Below are positions 33,263 to 44,255 of a stretch of 64,000 nucleotides of DNA, piece after piece. The position numbers and the translations under genes were made by a program. How positions within the stretch are numbered: position 1 is the stretch's first letter; every line of letters begins with the position of its first letter. This DNA comes from Hyperoodon ampullatus (taxonomy: Eukaryota > Chordata > Mammalia > Artiodactyla > Ziphiidae), in NCBI GenBank assembly GCA_949752795.1, contig OX457056.1, positions 202,307,654-202,371,653 of the forward strand, in the 5' to 3' direction. Below the pieces are notes generated by a model. The model did not search any database. It was not told where the DNA came from and was given only the letters and a program-made list of their open reading frames with translations.

Positions 33263-35505
33263 CATTTTTCTAAAATAGGAAATTAGTTCAGATTAAATGG
33301 GCAAAAGGAACAGATTTCAATTCATCGCTATCTGAATTCCATCTAGTAAATTACCACATAAGAAAGATGAGATACAGTCAAAACCCTGGTAAGAAATCTT
33401 CCGCCCCCTTCTACTCAGAATGAGCTCCAACTACAGATGGCTACTCCTGCTGCCTTTTCAGAGGTGTCACCAAGATGAATGCAGGAGAGGAGAGACCAAT
33501 GAGAACCAACTGTCTCTAGAGCTTCCTTGAGATTGAGAATTTTCATCATATGAAAATAGTGTCAAATAAGAGAGAAACTAATGTCCTTTGGTGTATAGGG
33601 TAGTGAAAATGCATTAGTGCACCCTGTGTTTGACATCCCACTCACATGTTACTGATTTTACAAGAAATTATATAGAAACCAATTAGAACAAAAAACTTCA
33701 TTAAACCTCTTAGAACAGGAGCCTGCTTTGCTAGAGCATGCACAATATCTAGGCTCCAGGGAAACATGTGTAATCAAGGTAAAATTAATCAAAACCTACA
33801 TAAAAAGAACAGCAAGAGACAGTTTAAGAAGAAAATCTTTCCTCTGTGTTAGAAACTCCTAAAGTCTGATCACTGAGTACATAATTCTGCTTTTTATTGT
33901 CTTCTACTATAAATACTATATTTATAATTAGGCTGGTATCACAGTAAAATTCAGACACAATTCATTTAACAATTAATCTACTGGAGCTAAAAATTCTTAT
34001 CATGTCATTAATTGCCTGCTTAAAACGCTGCCTCAGTTTCAGTTTTAGATTATCACACACCTTCTTTAAGAACCCAGGGGAAATGCAACACACGGGCAAA
34101 GCTTGTTTAGGGGAGAAATAGCAGGCAGCAGTGAGTTTCACACTTCCTCTCCCTATGGACCCCAGGCTCAGAAGAGCCTTTACTGTGACCACCAAGCTTA
34201 CTAATTAAAAGAGAAAACGGTAAAGAGCATCTTCCTTCTCAGTAAAGCTCTCTCACCCACCCTCACTCTAAACTGCCTTTTAAATCTTCTTTACCTGTAT
34301 GTTCTCTTTAATTTCTCAATATAAGAAGTAATGCTTGCTATAATCTTTTTCCTCCCTCCCTCCTTTCCTCCCCCCGCCCTTTTTTTTAATTTCAATTGGT
34401 AAACCCCTCTGCTGGGGGAGTAGGAGGATAGAGGAAGATTTGAACCACTCCATGAAGGTTGTTGTCCCTGACTTGTCTATAAAAGGATTTATTTTTCTAG
34501 TCTGGCCCTGGCTGATGATTCCCCACCCACAGCTTTTTCTTCACAAATTTATTCTTTACAAAGAGCTTTGCAGTTGATTCGTAAGAAAAATTTTCAGTCT
34601 TCAAGGCCATTTTACGTAACAGCAGCAAGCCAAAACCCAGAAAGAGGAGAGATTATTCCCAAATCACCCCCAAACCAGTAGCAGAGTTGGGATTATATCA
34701 AAGCATCTGGACAAAAATTTGGAAAGAGTATTTATCAAATATGCCGATGATACAAAGCTACAAAGGAAAACCAATACATAGAATGACATAGTCAGGACTC
34801 AACTAGATTGATGGGTTGTAATGAATAAGATACATTTAATAAGGATAAAGAGTTTCATTTAGGTTAGTTTAAAAGAAAAAATCAACTAGAGATGTTCAGG
34901 AGATTCACCAAAACAGTAATAGTAACTATCTCTGAATGGTGAGATTTTACTTTACTTTGTTCTTTGCTCTTTGCTGCATTGTTTTAAAATTTTCTACAAT
35001 AAGCAAGTAGCATTAAAACAAACTAACCAGCACCACAAAGCAAAACAGCACTACCAACCAAACAATTACAGGATGGAGGAGAGTTAGTTTGACTGCAGGT
35101 CACCTTAAGCAGATGTGAAAGTTTTAGTGGGACCTAAGCTTGTTATGAACCAACAATGAAATTCAGCTGCTGAAAAATTAATGCAACTGGAGGCTGCAAA
35201 TGAAATAGGTTCATATCCTGGGTGCTAAGAGTCTCTCTACAATCTAAGCTACTAAGATCACATCTGAATCCAGTTCTAGGTGTCATCTGATCCAATAAAC
35301 ATTTACTGAATGCTTATTTGGTACAAGGCACACACTAACACCACACTTTAGGAGGTAAATTGAGAAGACAAAATATATCCAAAGACAATCACAGTACCCC
35401 AGAGATTTAGAAACCATGTCATATGAAGAAAAATTGAGGGATGTTTTGCCTACAGAAGGGCAGTAGTATACATGTTAGCCCTCTGAAGAAGTCAACATAG
35501 AAGAC
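33263..35505. other. Unique sequence, ~2.2 kb, no gene seen
   Basis: Intronic sequence. A 77-codon minus-strand frame at 33962-34195 lacks acceptor/donor support. A C/T-rich patch lies near 34350-34390. Confidence 0.4.
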
Positions 35506-35513
35506 AGAGTAAA

Positions 35514-35881
35514 GGGACTTCCCTCGTGGCTCAGTAGTTAAGAATAAGCCTGCCAATGCAGGGGACATGGGTTTGATCCCTGGTCTGCAAAGACCCCATA
35601 TGCCACAGAGTAACTAAGCCCATGCACCACAACTACTGAGCCTGCGCACCATAACTACTGAGCCTGCGCTCTAGAGACCGCGAGCCACAACTACTGAGCC
35701 CACGTGCCACAACTACTGAAGCCTGCGTGCCTAGAGCCCATGCTCCGCAACAAGAGAAGCCCACGCAATGAGAAGCCTGCGCACCACAACAAAGAGTTCC
35801 GGCTTGCTGCAACTAGAGAAAGCCCGCGCGCAGCAACGAAGACCCAGCACAGCCAAAAATAAATTAATTAATTTTAAAAAA
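35514..35881 (+). mobile_element. CHR-type SINE, ~330 bp subtype
   Basis: Long subtype; one CCACAACTACTGAGCC-type module appears duplicated, making it longer than sister copies. Duplication AGAGTAAA at 35506-35513 and 35882-35889. Confidence 0.92.
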
Positions 35882-35995
35882 AGAGTAAATTTTTTGTTGT
35901 TGCATCTGAAGGTAGAAATATTAATAGGGTCAGGTTATAAAAGGGAAGATTCGACGTGAAGAAGAGATTCTCATCATTTAAAAAACCGAATAGGG

Positions 35996-36194
35996 GGGCT
36001 TCCCTGGTGGCGCAGTGGTTGAGAGTCCGTCTGCCGATGCAGGGGACATGGGTTCGTGCCCCGGTCCGGGAAGATCCCACATGCCTCGGAGCGGCTGGGC
36101 CCGTGAGCCATGGCCGCTGAGCCTGCGCGTCCGGAGCCTGTGCTCTGCAACGGGAGAGGCCACAACAGTGAGAGGCCCACATACAGCCAAAAAA
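35996..36194 (+). mobile_element. CHR-type SINE, ~205 bp subtype
   Basis: Near-consensus copy with a perfect 15 bp duplication, AAAAACCGAATAGGG, at 35981-35995 and 36195-36209. Its 3' duplication ends at the first bases of another, older SINE. Confidence 0.95.
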
Positions 36195-36206
36195 AAAAAC
36201 CGAATA

Positions 36207-36456
36207 GGGACTTCCCTGGTGGTCCAGTGGGTAAGACTCCACGCTCACAGTGCAGGGGGCCCGGGTTAGATCCCTGGTCAGGGAACTAGATCCCACATGC
36301 ATGCCGCAACTAAGAGTTCGCATGCTGCAACTAAGGGTCCACATGCTGCAACTAAAGATCCTGCATGCCACAACAAAACATGCTGCAACAAAGACCCCAC
36401 GTGCCGCAACTAAGACCCAGGCAGCCAAAATTAATTAATTAATTAATTACTTTAAA
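36207..36456 (+). mobile_element. tRNA-derived SINE with tandem CATGCTGCAACTAA modules
   Basis: A short-type head (CCAGTGGGTAAGACTCC; GGTTAGATCCC) is followed by five or so ~19 bp modules (CATGCTGCAACTAAGGGTCC and variants) and a (TTAA)n tail. An old duplication, AAAAACCGAATAG versus AAAAACTTAATAG, suggests the younger SINE at 35996 inserted right at its 5' edge. Confidence 0.85.
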
Positions 36457-36469
36457 AACTTAATAGTCT

Positions 36470-38334
36470 ATAACCTAAAGTATTAAGCACTATTTCACTA
36501 AGTCTTCAAGCAAAGGCTGGATATCACCCCAACAAATGAGATTTATGCTTTGGGAAGGAGACTGGGGTAGATGGCCTCTTAAATTCTTTCAGCTTTTAAG
36601 GTTCTGTGACCCAGCACTGCTAACCTGCAAGATCAAAGTCAAATAGAAAAGAGAAAGGTATGTGACCTTAGCCATTCTGGTATAATCTGAGAATTTAGAA
36701 TGATTAAGCTCCTATGGCCAAGAACACTTCTCTTTTTGTTCACAATAATCCAAAGTAACCTAAAGTTTCACCTGCTGTACAGATGCCTGTTTGGGTTTGC
36801 CGATAGGATAATATATTGCTACCCAATAGTAAGGGCTTCTTCATCCCATCAGCAGATTAACAGTCTACAGTTCAACATGGTTAGAGTACCTGAGTTATAT
36901 GAACAGAGTTCCACTCTGACTTTTGGAAAAGGTAAATGAAGAAGGAAAAATAAGGGATAAGATGAACTGCCCACAGTTTTAAAAGACTACTTTTTAAAGT
37001 ATCTTAGATATGGGATATAAAAGGGAAAGGAATTAGGGACCTAAACTATGCCTACTGATCCCATTTGTGGCTAGGCTTTATATAAGTTACAATTAGAAGC
37101 CAGCATTTTGTGAAGAACTAAGCCATGATTAAATATCTACATTTCCTATCAAGAATTCCTTTTGGAAAACAAGAGCAACAACCTTTTCTCAGGTGAAAAC
37201 AAAATGTTTGTTTTTTTTTTCTTTCCTTGGAATCAATAATAATTAGGGAGCAGCCCATCCCTAAAGGACCAGGGTCAGTTGTGCCGGCAAAAGCAGGCCA
37301 TCTCCAGAGAGCCAGAGGATGGAGAGAGCTGTCTGGGAAAGGGCAAAAGCCCAGGAATGATAGGCTCTGGACTGCTGTAGACTCTAGCCCCTTCCCACCC
37401 TTATGACCCCATTTTATAATGAGTCAGTTGGAAACACCTTTCTTCCTGACCTGCTAAAATAGAGCAGCAATTCTAGGTCACCTTGACTGCCCCTCTGGTT
37501 CTCAACTCCTAGTATTTAGAAAGAGTTATAAAAATAAGGAAGCAGTGACAGAAAGAGAAGAATAAAGAAATGCTCCTAAAACCACAGGCTTTTAAAGAAA
37601 GAAGCCCAAATCTATCTCACACAAACACACCACATTTCCTCTCATTCATTCTCTTTCTCTCTCTCAATGTGTTTCTTCTCAGGTTTTTGATGCCTATTTA
37701 CAGAAACTGGAAATAGCATATGGTAAGTCCTGCTGATTAAAAGACTAGCAGAATGAAAAATATACATCAGATGGCTCATCTCAGATACCCATAAAAAAGT
37801 TAATGCTAGGTTTAAAATCTAAGCTAATTTACCACACCATTTTACCTATAAAATTATAGGTAGGAAATCCAATGAATAACCAATGGGACAGGTACAAACC
37901 AAAGGCCTTTGCTATGTAAATACATATTTACGAAACAGAGAATGTTGTGAGACTGTGTACCTAAAGAAAGAGGAGAAAATTTGCTCTCCTGCCACATGGG
38001 GGCCATTCACTCACACACCTGGGACCGAGGGCTAGAACATTCTGGAGCAAACTGCCAATCATACATTTCTCCTCCAGCGTTCTTAGCAATTTTATCTGCA
38101 ACTGTCTGCTGAGAAGAAAGTCCTTCCAACTGACCTCAAGACCCTGTACTCTCAATGACCTTAGTCACCAGAAAGCAGCTACTCCATTATCACTGGCTCA
38201 GTCACAAAGGCAGTCCCTCAAAGCCACCTCCAAAAGGCTCAAGTAAGTACTTGGCATAATTCATTAAGAAAGAGAAAAATATCAGTGTAATTAACAAGCA
38301 AAAAGACTGTCTAAGCATTTGCCAAAACAACGTT
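36470..38334. other. Unique sequence, ~1.9 kb, no gene seen
   Basis: No splice-bounded exon or repeat recognised. The moderately GC-rich segment 37240-37460 is a possible conserved noncoding stretch, without specific evidence. Confidence 0.4.
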
Positions 38335-38353
38335 CAAAATAAGGTCATCAGAT

Positions 38354-38722
38354 CTTATTTGCAAAGCAGAAATAGAGACACAGACGTAGAGAACAAATGT
38401 ATGGATACCAAGGGGGAAAAGGGTGGGGAGGGAGGAACTGGGAGACAGGGATTGACACATATACATTATTGATACTATATATAAAATAGACAGCTGATGG
38501 GAACATACTGTATAGCACAGGGAACTCTACCTAATGCACTGTGGTAACCTAAATGGGAGGGAAATCCAAAAGGGAGGGGATATCTGTATGTGCATGGCTG
38601 ATTCATTTTGTTGTTCAGTGGAGGCTAACACAACACTGTAAAGCAACCATACTCCAATAAAAATTAATTTAAAAATAAAATAAACAGAGTTGGCATTAAA
38701 AACAAAAACAAACAAACAAAAA
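38354..38722 (+). mobile_element. 5'-truncated L1 (3'UTR) with 19 bp target duplication
   Basis: L1 3'UTR related to 22736-23068. It is bracketed by a perfect 19 bp duplication, CAAAATAAGGTCATCAGAT, at 38335-38353 and 38723-38741. After its A-rich end come CAGAGTTGGCATT and a second A/C-rich tail, suggesting a short read-through segment. Confidence 0.93.
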
Positions 38723-38741
38723 CAAAATAAGGTCATCAGAT

Positions 38742-39649
38742 ACATATAAGATCTCTCCCAACTAACTCACAATTATGAGGTTCCTCAAGCTGGCTGTCAC
38801 ATTCCTATGAAACACTAGCCTTTACAAAGGGTGAGGCCCCACACCTAGAAGGCCTTAACTGATACTCTCAGAGTGTGCACCTGGAACCCACCGAGGAGCT
38901 CCTTCTATTTCATATTCCAGTAGCTGGATCCAGGACAGAGGGCTGGGCTCAAAGTTGACTCCTTTTCTCCTAGGAGTCATACTCCATAGACAGTCCCTTA
39001 TCTGAGCCAATAAAAACAGGCCATGATCAGCAGCTCCTACCTTGCTGGGAGAAAATTAGATGTAAAAGATATGGCACAGGACAAGAATTTCTTCCACAAA
39101 CCAACACTGACTTCAGACATAAAAGAACGCACCTAAGAACTCTTTTGTGCACTCCACATCAAAGTACTGTGTCCTCCTCTCAGAAATTATATACCTCCAA
39201 AACAACTGTTCACCAATTAGTCCTATTACTTTTGTACCTGTACTCTTAGATATAAAGCTCAACATGTAGGCAGTAAGAGTCAATAAGCTCTGATTGCTCA
39301 CATTTTGAGTATAGAAAAAGAAATAGCTGTGGGCTATTAGTTCACCAAACAATACAGCAGGTTCTAGAATGCTGTGTCTAATATCTACATGTGAGAAAAT
39401 CTCTCACAAAGGAAATGTATGTATCTAAACTCTAAATACAGACTTTTCCCCCACTATCACCTAGTCCTAGCTCCAGATATGAAAAAGCAGACAAAATTAG
39501 GGTCCTGTTTCTAATGCATCCTTTCTCAGGAAATATGTGAAATTCTTCCTTTCAGTGTGTTATTTTGGCAAATAAAGTTTACTGCAGTGAGTGTTGCATG
39601 TATACGTTAAGAGCTACATAAGAGTAATGTTTCTATATCTCACAAATTT
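38742..39649. other. Unique sequence, nothing recognised
   Basis: Intronic sequence; a 79-codon minus-strand frame (39113-39352) has no splice support. Confidence 0.4.
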
Positions 39650-40273
39650 ATATTATAAATTTGAACAGCTTCTAATTCTGATAAGATGTATATTGGTAAG
39701 CCCTAGAGCAACCACTAAAGAAATAGTGAAAAGAATCATTAAAGAAATCAAAGTGCTATATTAGAAAATGTCCACTTCATGCAAAAGAATGCAGTAAAGA
39801 AGGTACAGAGGAACAAAAAAGCCCTGAGACACACAGAAATCTAGAGAAATGGCAGACATAAGTCCAATTATATCAACAACAACATTAAATATGAATGTAA
39901 TAAACAATCCGATCAAAAGGTAGAGATTATCAGACTGAATAAAGTGACAAGATCCAATGATATGCCATCTACTAGAGAACCATTTTAAATTCAAAGATAC
40001 AAATAGATTGAAAGTAAAAAAAATGAAAAAATAAAGATTTGTCATGAAAGAAATAAAAGCAGAGACAATTCAACAATAAAAATTGGAGACTTCAATACCC
40101 ATTCTTTAATAATGGATAGAACAACTAGGCAGAAGATTAACATGGAAGTAGGAGACTTGAACAACACTATAAATCAATTAGATCTAGCATAGAACAGTAC
40201 CCTCAACCACAGCAGAATATATGTTTTCCTCAAGTACATATGAAACATTCTCCAGGATATATCATATGCTATA

Positions 40274-40438
40274 CCATAAAACAAACCTTAATAAATTTAA
40301 AATGACAGAAATTATACAACGTATGTTCTCCGACCAAATTTCCTTCTATTGTTGATTTCTAATTTCATTCTATTGTGGTCAGAGAATATACCTTGTATTA
40401 TTTCTATCATTTAAAACTTATTGAGGTTTGTTTTATGG
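40274..40438. repeat. Inverted repeat, ~63 bp arms, inside old L1
   Basis: Left arm 40274-40336 (CCATAAAACAAACCTTAATA ... CGACCA) and right arm 40376-40438 (TGGTCAGAGAATATACC ... TTTGTTTTATGG) are diverged reverse complements of the same ORF2 stretch. The loop is ~39 bp. The right arm is L1 in opposite orientation; flanking L1 resumes in plus sense after ~40445. Confidence 0.8.
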
Positions 40439-41029
40439 GAGAGCAAACTAAGCCTAATGCAAGCAGAAGGAAGAAAATTTAAAAAAACAAGAGTGGAAAT
40501 AATGAAATAGAAAAAAGAAAAACAAAAAAGAAAAATCAATGAAACCAAAAGGTGATTCTTTGAAAAGATCAACAAAATTGACAAATTTTTAGCTAGACTA
40601 ACAAAGAAAAGAGGAAATTCATATTACTAGAATTAGATATAAAGGAGAGAACATTACTACTGACCTTACAGAATAAAAAAAAGTAACATTATGAACAACT
40701 GTATGCCAATAAACTAGACAAATTAGACAAAATGGACAAATTCCTAGGAAGACACAAATTACCAAAACTGACTCAAGAAGAAACAGACAATCTGAACAGA
40801 TCTATAAGAAACAAAGAGAATGAATTACAATCTCAAAAAAACTACCTGTGAAAAAAAGCCCAGGCCCTGGTGGCTTCACTGATTAACTGTACCAAAGATT
40901 TAAAGAAGAATTAATACTGATCTTTCACAAAGTCTTCCAAAAAACAAAAGAGAAGGGACCACTTCCCCAACTCATTCTATGAGGCCAGCATTACCCTGAT
41001 ATCAAAACCAAAGACATCTCCCGATAACT

Positions 41030-41418
41030 GGCAGTTGAGTGAGTGGGTGTGCATAGGGATCGCTGGGCGGCGGGGACTCGTTGCCAGACCTGATCCTCCT
41101 GGTGTGCATTTCTCCGCTCCGGGCCACAGACCACGGATCACGGACCAGGGACCCAGCAACACTTTTTTCTGAACATCCCTGGATGAGATAAGACTGCTGG
41201 GGAGGGGACAGATTCCTCCCTCCCCAGTGCACCTCCTGGCCCACGTGGGGACGGTTCAGGGCACCGGAATTAGCTTCCAAGGTTCCAAGGTTCACCGCAG
41301 GCTGGCCTCGGCCAGAGCGAGCATGCTGAGAAATTTTCACCATCATCTTCGGTTAATATCACAACCTTTGTGCATGGATGAATGAAGTTTCCTTCCTCCG
41401 CCCCCCAAAAAAAACCCC
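41030..41418 (+). mobile_element. GC-rich A-tailed retrocopy of unknown parent
   Basis: A ~389 bp GC-rich block interrupts the old L1. The disrupted L1 site is duplicated: AAAGACATCTCCCGATAACT (41010-41029) versus AAAGACATCACAAGATAACT (41419-41438). It ends in a short A run (41407-41414) followed by CCCC, preceded by GATGAATGAAGTTTCC, which resembles a mutated AATAAA signal. These are marks of L1-mediated retroposition of a polyadenylated transcript. A 114-codon antisense frame exists, but I recognise no protein. It could also be an LTR-derived or noncoding transcript. Confidence 0.65.
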
Positions 41419-41879
41419 AAAGACATCACAAGATAACTACAGAGAAATATCTCTTATGAATATGAACACAAAAATTCTTCAGCAAAATATTAGCAATCTG
41501 AATCTAGCAACATATAAAAAGAATTATAAACCATAACTAAGTGAGATTTATCCTAGGAATGCAAGATTGGTTGGTTTAACACCTGAAAATCAATTAATGT
41601 AATATAACCATATCAACAGAATAAGCGAAAACCACATGATCGTCTCAATAGATGCAGAAAAAGTAGTTGACAAAACCCAACACCCTTTAATGTTAAAAAA
41701 AAAAAGCAAGAAACCAGAAATAGAAGGGAACTTCCTTAGCCTAATAAAGAGCATCTACCAAAAAAACAAACCACAGTTAACTGTTTTTAATAAAGTATTA
41801 GAAAGAAAAATTTAAAACACCTATAATCTCTCTAACCAGAGATAACAACACATTGGTTAGTTTCCTTTCATATTCTCTC

Positions 41880-41997
41880 TTTTTTTTTTTTCCATTTTCA
41901 TGGCTTTTGGGATCTTAGTTCCCCGACCAGGGATTGAACCGGTGCCCCCTGCAGTGGAAGCTCAGAGTCTTAACCAATGGACCACCAGGGAAATCCC
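41880..41997 (-). mobile_element. Short tRNA-derived SINE
   Basis: Reverse short unit ending CCACCAGGGAAATCCCC with a T-run at left. TCATATTC occurs on both sides (near 41868 and 41999). Confidence 0.85.
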
Positions 41998-42394
41998 CTC
42001 ATATTCATTTTGAGGACATTCTCTTTTACTACAGTGATAACAAGATGGCAGACTGCTCACCTGAAAATAATAAAGCCAAAGTTTCATGATCAAACATCTC
42101 AAAGGGCTAGAAGTGATGGAAAACATAAACTCTCCATTCAAACTATTTTCCCATCAATGATGCCAAGACGCAGACTAACAGCCTAACTTTCAGTGTTCCC
42201 CTAATGTCAGCCTGTAATCATATCATTTTGATCTCTGGTCTCTTTTAAGTCCACATGAGGTGGGGCCAAGGGAACTGAGCAAAGTTGAATATGTTAGGTA
42301 CTCACTTGTCTAGAATGAGGTCCTGTGCAGATCATCAGAACCAAGGCTGATAAGACCCCCAGCTATGCACATTCAGGATGGCAATTTTTTTTAA

Positions 42395-42625
42395 AAGATA
42401 ATAATAATGAACATTTACATAGCACTGACTATGTGCCAGGCACTATTCTAAGTGCTTTTCATATATTGTCACTTAATCATCTTAACAATGACACAGGTTC
42501 CATTATTATCCTCACTTTACAGATGAGGAAACTCAAGCAAAAAGTAGTTAAATAACTTATTCAAAGTAAGCAGTAGAGCTCAGACTTAAACTCAGACAAC
42601 CTAACTCTAGAATCCCTGCTCTTAA
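42395..42625 (-). repeat. MIR SINE
   Basis: A well-preserved reversed MIR: ACTATGTGCCAGGCACTATT, CTCACTTTACAGATGAGGAA, then AGTAGAGCTCAGACTTAAAC and AATCCCTGCTCTTAA, in canonical order. Confidence 0.9.
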
Positions 42626-42774
42626 ACAAGCAGAAGAATAAGCAAACCTAAATACCAAAAGGAATGAAGACATGCAGAAAAAAACGTGGAGTCTCCATTT
42701 CTATACCTTATCAGTTAAGTTCCAAATTCAGCCTGATTCAAATTAAGAAATCAGAGTCGTGGTTATCTCAAAAA

Positions 42775-44255
42775 GAACAAAGTGGGTGCTGGGAAAACTG
42801 GACATCCATATGCAAAAAAAATGAAGTTGGACTCTTACCATACACCATGTAAAAAACTTCACTCAAAATGGATCAAAGGGGCTTCCCTGGTGGCGCAGTG
42901 GTTGAGAGTCCGCCTGCCGATGCAGGGGACACGGGTTCGTGCCCCGGTCCGGGAAGATCCCACATGCCGCGGAGCGGCTGGGCCCGTGAGCCATGGCCGC
43001 TGAGCCTGCGCGTCCGGAGCCTGTGCTCCGCAGCGGGAGAGGCCACAGCAGTGAGAGGCCCGCGTACCGCAAAAAAAAAAAAAAAAAAAAAAATGGATCA
43101 AAGACCTATGTAAAAGCTAAAACTATAAAACTCTTCAAGAAACATAGGGGAAAAGCTTCATGACTTGCATTGGCAATGGATATGACAACAAAAGCACAGA
43201 CAGCAAAAGAAAAAAATAGGTAAGCTGGACTTCATCAAAATTAAAAACTTTTGTGCATCAAAGGACACTATCAATAGAATGAAAAGACAACCCATGGAAA
43301 GGGAGAAAATATTTGCAAACCATATATCTGATAAGAGATTGATATCCAGAATACATAAAGAATTTCTAAAACTCAACAACAACACAACCCAATTTAAAAA
43401 TCCTCAAAGGACTTGAATAGACACTTCTCCAAGGAAGATACCAAATGGCCAATAAGCACATGAAAAGATACTCAAAACCACTTGTTATCAGGGGAATGAA
43501 AATCAAAAATCACAATGAGATATACTTCACACCCACAGGGACGGTTATGATTGAGAAGAAATAGAAAATAACAAATGCTGGCGAGGCCATGGAGAAATTC
43601 GAACCTTTGTGTATCACTGATGGGAATGTAAAATGGTGTGGCTGCTGTGGAAAAAGGTATAATGATTCCTCAAAATACGAAAAATAGAATTACTATATGA
43701 TCCAGTAACCCTACTTCTGAGTATATACCCTAAAGAAGTGAAAGCAGGTTCTCAAATATTTCTACACCCATGTTCACAGCAGCATTATTCATAGTAGTCA
43801 AAAGGTGGAGGATGCAAGTGTCCATCAATGGATAAATGGATAAAGAAAATGTAGTACATATATACGACGGAAGACTGAATTTGGTCTTTAAAAAAAGGAA
43901 GGAAATTCTGATAGATGTCATGACATGGAAGAACCTTGCGGATGTTAGGCCAAGTAAAAAAGCCAGTCACAAAAGGACAAATAGTGTATAATTCCTCTCA
44001 TATGAAGTTCCTAGAGTAGACACAGAAAGTAGAATGGTGATTTCCAGGGGTTGGGAAGAGAAGGGAATGAGGAATTATTGTTTAATGAGTACAGAGTTTC
44101 AGTTGGGGAAGATAAAGAAGTTCTGGAGATGGCTGGTGGTGATGATGGTGGTTGCACAACAATGTGAATGTACTTAATGCCACAGAACTGTAGACTTTAA
44201 AAATGGTTAAAATGGTAAATTTTATGTTACATATATTTTCCCACAATTTTTTTTA
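42775..44255 (+). mobile_element. Old L1: ORF2 C-terminal third plus 3'UTR
   Basis: Starts at the WCWENWT-type region (GTGCTGGGAAAACTGG) and runs through ORF2 end to a 3'UTR matching the element at 1-951. Frameshifts and stops are frequent. A SINE is inserted at 42879. Confidence 0.9.
42879..43089 (+). mobile_element. CHR-type SINE, ~205 bp subtype, inside old L1
   Basis: Very close to the subtype consensus. Perfect 14 bp duplication AAAATGGATCAAAG at 42865-42878 and 43090-43103, derived from L1 sequence. Confidence 0.96.

Larger units (their letters stand above)
39650..41800 (+). mobile_element. Old decayed L1, interrupted
   Basis: ORF2 sequence is visible in pieces: endonuclease region near 40080-40336, linker near 40540-40800, RT start (AAGCCCAGGCCCTGGTGGCT, ~40855) and RT motif A region near 41650. 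Many stops. It carries an internal inverted duplication (40274-40438) and a retrocopy insertion (41030-41418). Confidence 0.85.
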
